A DNA stretch of 64,000 bases from Planctomycetota bacterium (lineage in GTDB: Bacteria > Planctomycetota > UBA1135 > GCA-002686595), in assembly GCA_016712565.1 (NCBI GenBank), contig JADJQU010000033.1, positions 62,001 to 126,000 of the forward strand. Direction: 5' to 3'. Within the stretch, counting starts at the first letter, position 1, and every line of letters begins with the position of its first letter. This document shows positions 18,038 through 26,635 of this stretch, one piece after another. The notes below the pieces were generated by a model. That model was given only the letters and a program-made list of their open reading frames with translations, did not search any database and was not told where the DNA came from. The translations under genes and the position numbers were made by a program.

Positions 18038-19581
18038 GGTCCCCGATGCCCCGCAATCGTTCCCTGTGGCTCGCCCTGGCCGCGTTCTCGTTCGCCGCGC
18101 CCCTCGCCCTGTGGAGCGCCCCTGCCTGGGCCCAGGATCCGGCTCCCAAGGAGGGCGACAAGCCCGCCGAGGGCCAGGATTCCAAGAAGGAGGAGAAGGA
18201 GGAGTGGTTCGCCGTTACCAACGGCGACGTCTTCACCGGCACCGGCTCCCTGCTGCGCGGCATGACCATCCTGGCCAAGAACGGCGTGATCGTGGAGATC
18301 GCCGGCGAGGTGGACATCCCCGAGGGCGCCAAGGTGCTCGACGCCAAGGGACTGCGGATCTACCCCGGACTGGTGGCCGTGTCCTCGGCGGGCCTGTTCG
18401 GCGGCACCGGTTCGGAGCTCGAGGACAGCGTCGACCCGTTCAGCTCGCGCATGGTCCTGGGGCTCGCCTCCGGCATCACGAGCTCCGGCGTCGGCAGCGT
18501 GGCCGCCAAGCTCAAGCGCGGCGAGATCAAGGGCGTCGTGATGCGCGACAAGTACTCGACCACCCTGGCCTTTTCGACGAACAACCCGTCGACGAAGCGC
18601 AATCTGGCCGAGAAGTTGGAACTCACCGCGCGCTACCTGCGCGAGTTCCGTGACTACGAGTCCAAGAAGGCCTCCAACAAGGATCTCAAGGAGCCGCCCA
18701 AGAAGGGCGTCGACAGCTCGATCCTGTCGGTGCTCAAGGGCGAGACCCTGGCGCGCTTCAATGCGGACAGCCGCGAGGATCTGCTCGGCATCGCCCGACT
18801 GGCCCAGAAGTACGGATTCCGGCCGGTGATCGACGGCTGCGGCGAGGGTTGGACCGTGGCCGACGAACTCGGTCGCGCGGGCGCCTTCGCGATCCTCACG
18901 CCCCGCGACCGCAACGACAAGAGCGAGGCCCTGGTGCGCCCCGGCGGCTCGAGCATCGAGAACGCCGCCATCCTGCACGCCCACGGCGTCCAGGTGGCGA
19001 TCATCCCCTCGACCCGCGGGGTGGACCTCGGCGGCATCGCCGGCCGCGACATCATCCACCTGCCGATCGAGGCGGACTTCGCCGTGCGCGGCGGGCTGCC
19101 CGAGAGTGCTGCCATCGCGGCCATCACCGTGGTCCCGGCGCGCATCCTGGGCGTCGACCATCGCGTGGGCACGATCGAGGTCGGCAAGGACTGCGACCTC
19201 TTGGTCATGGACGGCGACCTGCTCCACTACCAGACCTTCGTTCAGTACGCGGTCGTCGACGGCAAGCAGGTCTACGACAAGGAAGCGGAACTGTGGTTCG
19301 CCCACATCCGTCCGCGCACCACCGCGAGCCTCGCGCCCGACGTGCGCGTGGACCCCGGCGAGGAGGTCGATCCCAACGCGCCGCCCAAGGTGGACCCCCC
19401 GAAGGAGGGCGACGGCCCCGAGGGCTCCACGCCGCCCGAGGAGAAGAAGCCGGGCGACGGGGACGCGCCTCCCGAGAAGAAGCCCGAGGACCCGCCCAAG
19501 GACTCCGGAGACCCCGAATCCACGGGTGGTGAGGGCGGCCCGGCCCCCGAGTCGAAGCCCGAGGATTCGTCGGGACGCTAG
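18034..19581 (+). CDS. Exported amidohydrolase-like protein, metal site lost (island member 10)
   Basis: The product is 515 residues. A signal peptide (residues ~8-34, ending APAWAQ) is followed by an acidic/Lys stretch (39-58), then the barrel: NGDVFTGTGSLLRGMTILAK, IYPGLVAVSSAGLFGG (HxH replaced by SSA) and the closing RVGTIEVGKDCDLLVMDGDL. The last ~80 residues (from about 435) are a Pro/Glu/Lys/Asp low-complexity tail ending SKPEDSSGR. It is the last gene of the block; 225 bases without an obvious terminator follow. Predicted catalytically inactive, function unknown. Confidence 0.85.
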   Translation: MRSPMPRNRSLWLALAAFSFAAPLALWSAPAWAQDPAPKEGDKPAEGQDSKKEEKEEWFAVTNGDVFTGTGSLLRGMTILAKNGVIVEIAGEVDIPEGAKVLDAKGLRIYPGLVAVSSAGLFGGTGSELEDSVDPFSSRMVLGLASGITSSGVGSVAAKLKRGEIKGVVMRDKYSTTLAFSTNNPSTKRNLAEKLELTARYLREFRDYESKKASNKDLKEPPKKGVDSSILSVLKGETLARFNADSREDLLGIARLAQKYGFRPVIDGCGEGWTVADELGRAGAFAILTPRDRNDKSEALVRPGGSSIENAAILHAHGVQVAIIPSTRGVDLGGIAGRDIIHLPIEADFAVRGGLPESAAIAAITVVPARILGVDHRVGTIEVGKDCDLLVMDGDLLHYQTFVQYAVVDGKQVYDKEAELWFAHIRPRTTASLAPDVRVDPGEEVDPNAPPKVDPPKEGDGPEGSTPPEEKKPGDGDAPPEKKPEDPPKDSGDPESTGGEGGPAPESKPEDSSGR

Positions 19582-19806
19582 CCAGTCCAGGGCCCCGGTG
19601 GGCGAGTTCTCCACCGCGTTCCCCAAGGCATTCAGCGTCCCCAAGTCCTTCAAGGACAGGCACTTGCGGAAGTCCAGGCCAAGTTCCTAACAAGTCCCGA
19701 ACTGGGCGGCGATCGGTTGTTCCATGACCCCGCAACCGCTAGGGTAAATCCCGTCCTGACAGAGAGTTGGGGCGCCGTCCAAGACCGCGAGGGGCCCACG
19801 TCCAGC

Positions 19807-20871
19807 ATGATCCTGCGCGATCTCATGCGTCTGCTCGGCTCCGCCAAGCGCGACGGCCGCAATCTGACCCACGACGAGGCCTACCGCGCCTTCGAGCTGA
19901 TCTGTTCGGGGGGACAGAGCGAGATCCAGGTGGGCGCCTTCCTGATCGCCCTGCGCTGGAAGGGAGTCACGGTGGACGAGCTGACGGCCTTCGCTCGGGC
20001 CGCGCGGTCCCTGGCGACCATCCCCTGTCGCCACGTGGAGGACCTGGTGGTCGTCTCGCCGCCCCACGACGGCTTCGACCACGTGCCGCCGCTGGAGACC
20101 GCCGCGGGACTCGTGGCCGCGGGGGCCGGAGTCAAGGTCCTCGTGGTGTCCGACCGCTGCGTGCCGCCCAAGCGCGGCCTCACGGCATCGAGCGCCCTGG
20201 AGGCCCTGGGGCTCTCCATGACCTGGGATCCAGCCCAGGCCGAGCACTGGGTGGCCTCGGCGGGTTTCGCGGTGATCTCGGCCTCGGGCATGCTGCCCGG
20301 GCTCATGGGACTGCGGCGCGTGCGCGGCGAGATCGGCGTGCGCACGCCCCTGGCCACCATCGAGAAGCTGATCGCGCCGCCGAACGCCGCCATGGTCACC
20401 GCCGCCCAGGCCGGGCCCGTGCTCGGCGTGGCCGTGGAGGTGCTGGCCAGCCTGGGGCATTCCCGCGGCATCGCCATCCAGGGGGCAGAGGGGGGCGTGA
20501 TTCCGCATCTGACGCGACGCACCCGGGGCATCGAGCTCTCGGGCTCCCATCAGGTGCCCCTGTCCATCGAGCCCGCGGACTTCGGCCTCGGGGGAGGCCA
20601 GGAGCCGGACCTGCCGATGTTCGGGCCGCCCGACGAAGGCTACGGCACCGGGGACAACCCCCAATTGGTCCAGGCCTGCGGCGAGATCACCCGCTCGGTG
20701 CTCGCGGGAGAAACCAGTCCCGCCCGCAGCGCTACGTGCCTGGGGGCTGCCCTGATGCTCAAGGCCGTGGGCCGCGCCCACACCCTGGCGGACGGCGTGT
20801 CCCAAGCGGCTGAGTCCATCGACTCCGGCGCCGCCCGTCGTGTCCTCCAGAGACTCCGGGAACTTGCCTAG
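19807..20871 (+). CDS. Anthranilate phosphoribosyltransferase-like (TrpD/YbiB-type) protein lacking the GTGGD loop
   Basis: The product is 354 residues from the ATG at 19807. It has the all-helical N-terminal domain of the family (LTHDEAYRAFELICSGGQSEIQVGAFLIALRWKG) and a C-terminal alpha/beta domain. The phosphoribosyl pyrophosphate loop, GTGGD in TrpD, reads SPPHDGFDH here. The anthranilate-site KHGNRS equivalent is altered too (SDRCVPPKRGLTASSALEALG). This is the pattern of YbiB/TrpD2-like relatives, which are not anthranilate enzymes; some bind nucleic acid. No trp genes are nearby. The next gene follows 7 bases later, suggesting an operon. Confidence 0.75.
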   Translation: MILRDLMRLLGSAKRDGRNLTHDEAYRAFELICSGGQSEIQVGAFLIALRWKGVTVDELTAFARAARSLATIPCRHVEDLVVVSPPHDGFDHVPPLETAAGLVAAGAGVKVLVVSDRCVPPKRGLTASSALEALGLSMTWDPAQAEHWVASAGFAVISASGMLPGLMGLRRVRGEIGVRTPLATIEKLIAPPNAAMVTAAQAGPVLGVAVEVLASLGHSRGIAIQGAEGGVIPHLTRRTRGIELSGSHQVPLSIEPADFGLGGGQEPDLPMFGPPDEGYGTGDNPQLVQACGEITRSVLAGETSPARSATCLGAALMLKAVGRAHTLADGVSQAAESIDSGAARRVLQRLRELA

Positions 20872-20878
20872 GAAGCCC

Positions 20879-22048
20879 ATGAAGCACCAAGCACTCGTGT
20901 TGTGGACCTGCCTCGTGGTGGTCCAGGCCTGCCAGTCGACTCCGCCCGAGGCGTCCGCCCCCAAGGACGCGCCGGCGGTCAGGGACCCGAACGGGCTCGC
21001 CGCTCCCTCGGTCCCCCCGGTGCCCCCTGTCCCGACGGCCCAGGCGCTCCCGCTGGCCGACCCCGCGGTTCTCCAGGCGGCCCACGCTGCCGCCTTGGAG
21101 TGGCTCGCGAACCAGCAGGATTCCGAAGGGGCCTGGAGCACGGAGACCACGGGGCGGATCCACCAGGTCGGCCTCACGGGGCTGGCGCTTCTGGCCCTGC
21201 AGTCCGGCGGCAGCACCACGAGCCACGGTCGCTACGCCCGCCACGTGGCCCGCGGAGTCCATTGGCTGATGACCCGCCAGGACCCCAAGACCGGCCTGAT
21301 CGGCGAGCGCAGCGGCCACTCCTTCCACTATGAGCACGCCATCGCCACCCAGGCGATCTGCCGGTCCTTGAAGAGCGCTCCCAGCGATGAGCTGCGCAAC
21401 GTGGCCCAGGCCGCGGTGGGTTACGTGGCCCGGGCTCGGAACCCGTACTCCGCCTGGCGCTACGAGTACCCGCCCACCGGCGAGTCGGACACGTCGATCA
21501 CCGGTTGGATGGTGGAGGCCCTGGTGGCGGGCCGCGACGCCGGTTTGGAAGTGGACGAGCAGGCCTTCAGCGGCGCGCTCCGATGGGTGGAGGAGATCAC
21601 CGATCCGAACACTGCTCGCGTCGGCTACGACTCCCAGGGATCGAGCTCGTCCCGCATCGTCGGCCTGAACGATCGATTCCCCACGGACCGCAGCGAGGCC
21701 ATGACCGCCTCGGGCATGCTGACGCGCATGAACGCGGGCCAGACCCTGGCGGACGCCCCGATCCTCGCCCGGCACGCGGGCCTCTTGCGCACGCACCCTC
21801 CCGAGTGGGATCCCGCGGGCTATTCCGTGGACGAGTACTACTGGTACTTCGGATCACAGGCCCAGAAGCGCATGGGCGGCGCGGACTGGGACGCCTGGCG
21901 CGTGGCCCTGCAGGCCGCGCTGCTGCCCAGTCAGTCGACGGCTGGAGCGGAGGCGGGCTCCTGGCGTTCCATCGGCGCCTGGTCCAGTTCCGTGGGCTCG
22001 GTGATGTCGACATCCCTGAACGCCCTCTGCCTCGCGGCCATGTCGTAG
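20879..22048 (+). CDS. Lipoprotein with prenyltransferase/squalene-oxidase-type alpha-toroid repeats
   Basis: The product is 389 residues. The N-terminus (MKHQALVLWTCLVVVQAC) ends in a lipobox VQAC, and a Pro/Ala-rich linker follows. From about residue 70 there are helical repeats of the toroid type: ALEWLANQQDSEGAWS, GVHWLMTRQDPKTGLIG, TGWMVEALVAGRDAG and a C-terminal SLNALCLAAM. The Asp-rich catalytic motif of cyclases is not visible, so it is probably a binding protein. It follows the TrpD-like gene by 7 bases and is 13 bases ahead of the MOSC gene. Family assignment rests on the QxxxG/W spacing; the function is not known. Confidence 0.75.
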   Translation: MKHQALVLWTCLVVVQACQSTPPEASAPKDAPAVRDPNGLAAPSVPPVPPVPTAQALPLADPAVLQAAHAAALEWLANQQDSEGAWSTETTGRIHQVGLTGLALLALQSGGSTTSHGRYARHVARGVHWLMTRQDPKTGLIGERSGHSFHYEHAIATQAICRSLKSAPSDELRNVAQAAVGYVARARNPYSAWRYEYPPTGESDTSITGWMVEALVAGRDAGLEVDEQAFSGALRWVEEITDPNTARVGYDSQGSSSSRIVGLNDRFPTDRSEAMTASGMLTRMNAGQTLADAPILARHAGLLRTHPPEWDPAGYSVDEYYWYFGSQAQKRMGGADWDAWRVALQAALLPSQSTAGAEAGSWRSIGAWSSSVGSVMSTSLNALCLAAMS

Positions 22049-22061
22049 GCTCTCGCGCGGC

Positions 22062-22610
22062 ATGATCGACCTCTCCTGGCGTTTCGACTTCTGGTTCAAC
22101 GCGCTGCCGCGCTCGCCTCGGGAGCGCGGCAGCGTGCACACTCTGGTCCTGCGCACCGGGCCGGGCTTGCGGGCCACACCCGAGGAGCTGGAGCTCGTTC
22201 CCGGAAGGGGAGCGGTGGGGGACGCCTGGGTCGGCCATCCCCACAGCGAGCCCGGCAATGAACTCGCGCTGATGAACGTGCACGTGCTGCGGGCCGTTTG
22301 CGAAGGGGACGACTCGCGCATGTCCCTGTCGGGGGACAATCTGCTGGTCGATCTGGACCTCAGCGAGGAGAACCTGCCGCCGGGGACGCTCCTGTCGGTG
22401 GGCACGGCGCTGCTGCGGGTTTCGCCCACGCCCCACCGGCCCTGCAAGAAGTTCGTCGAGCGCTTCGGCGCCACGGCGGCCAAGCGCATCGCCCGCGCGA
22501 ATCGCATCGGTCGGCGCGGCCGCGGCGTGCTGTGCACGATCGAGCGCCCAGGCCGCGTTCGCCGGGGCGACGCCATCGAGGTCCTGCGAGGGACCGGCCC
22601 TGGAGCCTGA
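22062..22610 (+). CDS. MOSC-domain protein
   Basis: The product is 182 residues, essentially a stand-alone MOSC domain. MOSC domains handle sulfur carried on cysteine, in molybdenum-cofactor sulfuration or in N-hydroxylated base-analogue reduction. The stretch GDNLLVDLDLSEENLPPGT, the candidate sulfur-carrying Cys128 in HRPCKKFVERFG, and RGRGVLCTIERPGRVRRGD match small bacterial members. There is no signal peptide or ferredoxin/beta-barrel partner domain. It is 13 bases downstream of the toroid lipoprotein, but functional linkage is not obvious. Confidence 0.85.
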   Translation: MIDLSWRFDFWFNALPRSPRERGSVHTLVLRTGPGLRATPEELELVPGRGAVGDAWVGHPHSEPGNELALMNVHVLRAVCEGDDSRMSLSGDNLLVDLDLSEENLPPGTLLSVGTALLRVSPTPHRPCKKFVERFGATAAKRIARANRIGRRGRGVLCTIERPGRVRRGDAIEVLRGTGPGA

Positions 22611-22713
22611 GAACGGCCCCAAGGGCCGCGCCTGCTTGCCTGATTCGGCGGGCCGGTCTCCAATGGGTCCGCGTTCCAGTCCCAGTCCCCGCCCCCCTTC
22701 AGGACTTCGCCCC

Positions 22714-23691
22714 ATGCGCCGCACGCTTGCCCCGTCCTTGCTCGCCCTGCTCGCCTTGCTGGCCTCGGCCGCCGGTGCCTCCGCCCAGGTTCCCTGCCAC
22801 GCCGAGTACGACGGACCCGTGTTCGACGACGCGGTCAGCATGGGGGGGCCGAACCTGACGCTGGTCGTGCAGTTCGTGGCGCCCTCGAGCTTCACCGCGA
22901 ACTCGATCGAGGTCTTCACCGGCGAAGCCTCCGGACAGAACAGCGTTCAGCTCTGGTCCCACGACAGCGTCGGGAACCAGCCCGCCGGCCTGCTGGGTTC
23001 GGGCTCCTGGGCCATGGTCAGCGCCAACGGTTGGCAGGGCGCCACGCTCGCCTCGCCCGTGCCGCTCTCGGCGGGCACCACCTACTGGCTGGGCTGGGCG
23101 CCGATCAACAACTCCCAGGCAAACGTGGACACGTCGATCCCGGGCAACGGCCAGCCGTACCGCGCTTCGTTCGACGGGGGCCAGAGCTGGCTGGGGCCGT
23201 TCCAGGGGGTGAATCACTGGAAATTCCGCATCTTCGGCGCCTGCAACGCGCCCACCACCTACTGCACGGCCAAGGTCAATTCCCTGGGATGCACGCCGAG
23301 CATCTACTCCGTGGGCGTCCAGAGCACGACCGCCTTGAGCGGCTTCGAGGTGCGCGCCGACGACGTGCGCAACCAGAAGGTCGGGATCCTCCTGTACAGC
23401 GTGAGTGGACGGGCCGCGTTGCCGTTCTCAGGCGGATTCCTGTGCGTCGCGGGCCCCGTGCGTCGCACGCCCGGCGTGAACTCCGGCGGCGCGGCGCTGC
23501 CGGCATCGGATTGCAGCGGCGACTATTCGATCGACATGAATTCCTTCGCGCAGGGCCTCTTGGGCGGAACGCCCTCGCCCTCCCTGCTCGTGCCGGGCAC
23601 GGTGGTCGACTGTCAGTGGTGGGGGCGCGACCCGGGTTTCCCCTCGCCCAACAACACGACCCTGAGCAACGGGCTCGAGTACGTGCTCTGA
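22714..23691 (+). CDS. Secreted protein with beta-sandwich N-domain and TYC C-terminal domain
   Basis: I choose the ATG at 22714 because it opens a clean signal peptide (MRRTLAPSLLALLALLASAAGASAQ). The product is 325 residues. Residues ~30-175 look like a carbohydrate-binding-type beta sandwich (PSSFTANSIEVFTGEASGQ, TTYWLGWAPINN). From about 183 the domain shared with the subtilase and the propeller protein begins: TYCTAKVNSLGCTP, DDVRNQKVGILLY, GGFLC, CSGDYSIDMNSFAQG and CQWWGRDPGF. Four or more cysteines in that domain suggest disulfides. It converges with the next gene, 25 bases away. Role unknown; surface or matrix association is inferred. Confidence 0.8.
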   Translation: MRRTLAPSLLALLALLASAAGASAQVPCHAEYDGPVFDDAVSMGGPNLTLVVQFVAPSSFTANSIEVFTGEASGQNSVQLWSHDSVGNQPAGLLGSGSWAMVSANGWQGATLASPVPLSAGTTYWLGWAPINNSQANVDTSIPGNGQPYRASFDGGQSWLGPFQGVNHWKFRIFGACNAPTTYCTAKVNSLGCTPSIYSVGVQSTTALSGFEVRADDVRNQKVGILLYSVSGRAALPFSGGFLCVAGPVRRTPGVNSGGAALPASDCSGDYSIDMNSFAQGLLGGTPSPSLLVPGTVVDCQWWGRDPGFPSPNNTTLSNGLEYVL

Positions 23692-23716
23692 GCCCAGGGC
23701 GGATCTCGGCGCCCGT

Positions 23717-26416
23717 TCAGGGCTTGGCGTAGGCGCGCAATTCGGCCTCGTGGGCCGTGAGCGCGTCGGTCAATGCCTTGACGTACTTCGGGTGCGGCTT
23801 GCCGGACAGCATGGAGGCCTTGAATTCTCCGTGGGCCGCCGTCACCGGGGCGGAGCCGCCGTCCACCAGGAAGGAGACCAGGAGTCCTGCCTCGATCAGG
23901 AGACGCTGGGACGCGTCGCGCTGGTCGGGGTCGAGCTTGAAGGCGAACACCTCCGCGAGCGGCCGGAGTCCGCCCTTGCGCTCCAGGTTCTCCAGGGACC
24001 ACTTGCGCGCCCACCAGGGGTCGCCGCCCGCGGCCACCTGGTCGTCGTGGAAGAAGCGCTCGGCGTACACCGCCGCGCCCCAGCGCAACCACGCCGGCAG
24101 CAGCTTCTCCGTTTCGTAGGCGCCGTACCCCGCGGGCAGGGGGCCGCCCGCCGAGATCGCCTGCCGGATGGTCTTGGGGCTCGGGTCCAGGGCGTCCACA
24201 TAGGAGAGGCCGGCCGCGAGTCGGGCCGCGTGCACGCCGTAGAGGTTGCCGCCGGGGGCGAGGGCGTCCCAGTAGCCCACGCCCATGCCCGTGAACTCCA
24301 GCCGGCCCTCGTTGCGCGTGTACCAGCTCTCGGCGAAGAAGGCGTGGTGCACCGTGTGCAGGCGGCCGAAGTGCGTGGCGCGGCGGCGGCCGTCGTGGTC
24401 CCCGAAGGCGAAGCGATCGTACTGGGCCTCGTCGCACAGGAGCGCGACCGACAGCGGCAGCGGCGGCTCGGCGCCGAAGACCTTGCGCAGGTCGTCCATG
24501 GCGCGAGACATGTGCCCCAGGGAGGCCTGGCAGGTGGCGCGATCCGTGGTTCCATGGAGCAGCACGTCCGCCGTGGGAATGCGCCACATGGCGTCGAGCC
24601 GGGCGTGCCGCTGGTCCGCCGTGCGGGCATCGATCCACTCGCCGTCCACGCGCCACAGGCCGTCGTCGAGGAAGTTCGTTTCCACGGGAGCGATCCACTC
24701 GAGGTCCTGCCGGGCCCAGCCCTCGGTGAGGCGCTTCCTGTCCGCCGGCGTGATCCACAGGCCGGTCTCCTGTTCCTTCACCCAGCCCTTGCCCGCCAGG
24801 GCGCGCTCCTCGGGGTGCATCCACAGGGACTTGAACTCGACATGTCCCTTGGCGGCGGCGGCCCGCGGGTCCTGACTGCGTTGGAAGCGCTCGAAGGCCG
24901 CCTGGGTCGTGAACCACTGGCCCTTGGCGAAGTGGTGGCCCAGGGCCTCGCGCGCGCGCGCGTGGTCGGGGTCGAAGCGCAGGAGCCTGCGCAGCACGCG
25001 CGCGGCCTGCCCGTCGCGCTGGGTCGACTTGCACCACAGGGACAGCTCGAAGAGCTTCTCCACGTTGTCGGCGCTCTCGGAGAGCAGGCGTTCGAATTCC
25101 GGGTCCTTGGCGGGCGGCGGTGCGGCGATCGGCTCCACGGCGTCGGCGGAGGTGGGCACGATCACCTGGGCCGCGTAGCAGGCGCCGCCCTCGTTGGTGC
25201 CCTCCAGCAGCAGGTCCAGGAATTCCTGCACGCTGCGTCGAACGCTGTAGGTTCGCTCCACGCCGTTGCACACGACGTGCACCGGCTGGTCGAGGTCCAG
25301 CATCACGTCGTTCAGGTAGAGCGTGACGTGGGACACTCCCTCGGCCTGGACCACGATCTTGTTGGCGGCCCGTTCCAGCGTGGCGGTGGCCCGGGGCTTG
25401 AGGGCCGAGGGCGCCACGCGCACCCAGTGGGCCCGGGTGGGGAAGGGGTCGCCGGGCACGACGGTGGCCGTGGTGGGATAGGCCTTGCGCGGATGCTTGG
25501 TGATCCAAGTCCAGAGCTCCTTGTCGCCCCCAGCGCGCTCCACGGTGCAGTTGTCGTGGCCCATGGCCCGCGCCGCCTCTTGGAAGGCCGCCACCCGGGC
25601 GCCGCCACCGACGAAGTACGTGGGCAGGTTCTGGAAGTTCTGGGGGCCGAGTTCCGAGGCATCGCCCGCGCGGCCGAGGATGCCGGCGAAGCGATGGGGG
25701 CTGTAGTCCCCCGCGGCCAGCGCCGCCTGCACGCCCTTGCCGCGGCCGACCACGTAGATGCGGTCGTAGTCCAGGGCGAAGCGCTCCGTGGCCATGCGCA
25801 GGCCGGTCATGACGTAGCTCAGGCCTCCCGGGCGGCCGTTGACGCTGACGCGCACCCACTCGGCCTGGTTCTTGGGCATCTGCACGGCCACCAGGATCGC
25901 CTGGTCCAGGATCTCCCTGGCGGTCCAGTGGGCGCGCAGGTGCTCGGCGGGCGTCTCGTTCTCGTCGGGGATCGCGAGCAGCAGCGGGTAGCCGCGGGCT
26001 TGCGGGTCATAGTCCTTCGGCAACGAGTAGGCGTAGGACAGTCCCGTCCCCTCGAGGTTGCAGTTCGTGTAGACCTCCTGGGCGACCTTGCCCTTTTGGA
26101 CGGCGACCTTGGACAGGTCGCGTCCCAGGCCCAGGGCCCGCTGGATGTCCAAGGTGCTGGCCAAGGGGTCGATGCCCGCGACGCTTCCGTCCTCACCCGG
26201 GATCGTCCGCAACGTGACCAGGCTCTTGGTCACTTCGGCCTTGGCCTTCTCGATTCCCGTGCCCGCGGCCCGGGCCTCCAGGTAGGCGCCCACGCTGCGG
26301 CCCAGGGGCGTGACTTCCGCGTCGGTCCAGCGCCGGGCCTGTTGACCGAGGGCCGAGCCGGACAACAGCCCGCCGAGGAGGAAGGGCAACAGGTGGCGGG
26401 GGAGCAGGGACAACAT
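23717..26416 (-). CDS. Large secreted protein with degenerate alpha/beta-hydrolase region
   Basis: The product is 899 residues from the ATG at 26416, which starts the signal peptide MLSLLPRHLLPFLLGGLLSG. Residues ~110-330 resemble an esterase of the feruloyl/depolymerase type (SLPKDYDPQARGYPLLLAIPD, then ALDYDRIYVVGRGKG). The nucleophile elbow reads GRGKG, with Lys in place of Ser. A central helical part contains a TPR-like stretch (RVLRRLLRFDPDHARAREALG), followed by a Trp-rich region (GWARQDLEWIAP) and a C-terminal part with HFGRLHTVHHAFF that resembles planctomycete DUF1570-type proteins. It is transcribed away from marR. Function unknown; catalysis by the classic triad looks excluded. Confidence 0.75.
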   Translation of the reverse strand: MLSLLPRHLLPFLLGGLLSGSALGQQARRWTDAEVTPLGRSVGAYLEARAAGTGIEKAKAEVTKSLVTLRTIPGEDGSVAGIDPLASTLDIQRALGLGRDLSKVAVQKGKVAQEVYTNCNLEGTGLSYAYSLPKDYDPQARGYPLLLAIPDENETPAEHLRAHWTAREILDQAILVAVQMPKNQAEWVRVSVNGRPGGLSYVMTGLRMATERFALDYDRIYVVGRGKGVQAALAAGDYSPHRFAGILGRAGDASELGPQNFQNLPTYFVGGGARVAAFQEAARAMGHDNCTVERAGGDKELWTWITKHPRKAYPTTATVVPGDPFPTRAHWVRVAPSALKPRATATLERAANKIVVQAEGVSHVTLYLNDVMLDLDQPVHVVCNGVERTYSVRRSVQEFLDLLLEGTNEGGACYAAQVIVPTSADAVEPIAAPPPAKDPEFERLLSESADNVEKLFELSLWCKSTQRDGQAARVLRRLLRFDPDHARAREALGHHFAKGQWFTTQAAFERFQRSQDPRAAAAKGHVEFKSLWMHPEERALAGKGWVKEQETGLWITPADRKRLTEGWARQDLEWIAPVETNFLDDGLWRVDGEWIDARTADQRHARLDAMWRIPTADVLLHGTTDRATCQASLGHMSRAMDDLRKVFGAEPPLPLSVALLCDEAQYDRFAFGDHDGRRRATHFGRLHTVHHAFFAESWYTRNEGRLEFTGMGVGYWDALAPGGNLYGVHAARLAAGLSYVDALDPSPKTIRQAISAGGPLPAGYGAYETEKLLPAWLRWGAAVYAERFFHDDQVAAGGDPWWARKWSLENLERKGGLRPLAEVFAFKLDPDQRDASQRLLIEAGLLVSFLVDGGSAPVTAAHGEFKASMLSGKPHPKYVKALTDALTAHEAELRAYAKP

Positions 26417-26550
26417 GGCGGGGGGGTCCTTCCCGGCCGAGGGCCGGAACGCCACGGTAGCGCCGCGCGTCCGCCCCGGTCACAGGCGGGTGTGCCCGGT
26501 GGCGGCCAGGTGAATTCGGTCTCTGGCTCCCGGAGGCCCCGGAGGGCCCG

Positions 26551-26585
26551 GGGGACGTTGGGGGACGTTGGGGGACGTTGGGGGA
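26551..26585. repeat. Three exact 10-bp tandem repeats beside the MarR operator
   Basis: The unit GGGGACGTTG occurs three times without mismatch, and a fourth copy begins (GGGGA) before diverging. The period of 10 bp is close to one helical turn. The array lies between the start of the minus-strand 899-residue gene and the palindrome at 26601. It could be a phased protein-binding site or simple slippage. Confidence 0.7.
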
Positions 26586-26600
26586 ATTCCGGGTATGTGC

Positions 26601-26612
26601 TTGACTAGTCAA
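26601..26612. promoter_or_regulatory. Palindrome TTGACTAGTCAA upstream of marR: probable MarR operator
   Basis: This perfect 12-bp palindrome lies 23 bases ahead of the chosen marR start. The same core (TGACTAGTCA) recurs at the start of doxX and I saw it nowhere else. Repetition at the two genes of the unit is strong evidence for an operator. It also lies in the shared intergenic region of the divergent 899-residue gene, which could be co-controlled. Confidence 0.8.
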
Positions 26613-26635
26613 TGATTGTCGTCGAGGCTATTCCC

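Noticed and set aside
19807..20871. Tryptophan biosynthetic TrpD
   Set aside because: The GTGGD phosphoribosyl pyrophosphate loop and anthranilate-site residues are absent and no trp genes are adjacent.
26551..26585. Short tandem repeats as a CRISPR fragment
   Set aside because: The unit is 10 bp with no spacers and no cas genes nearby.
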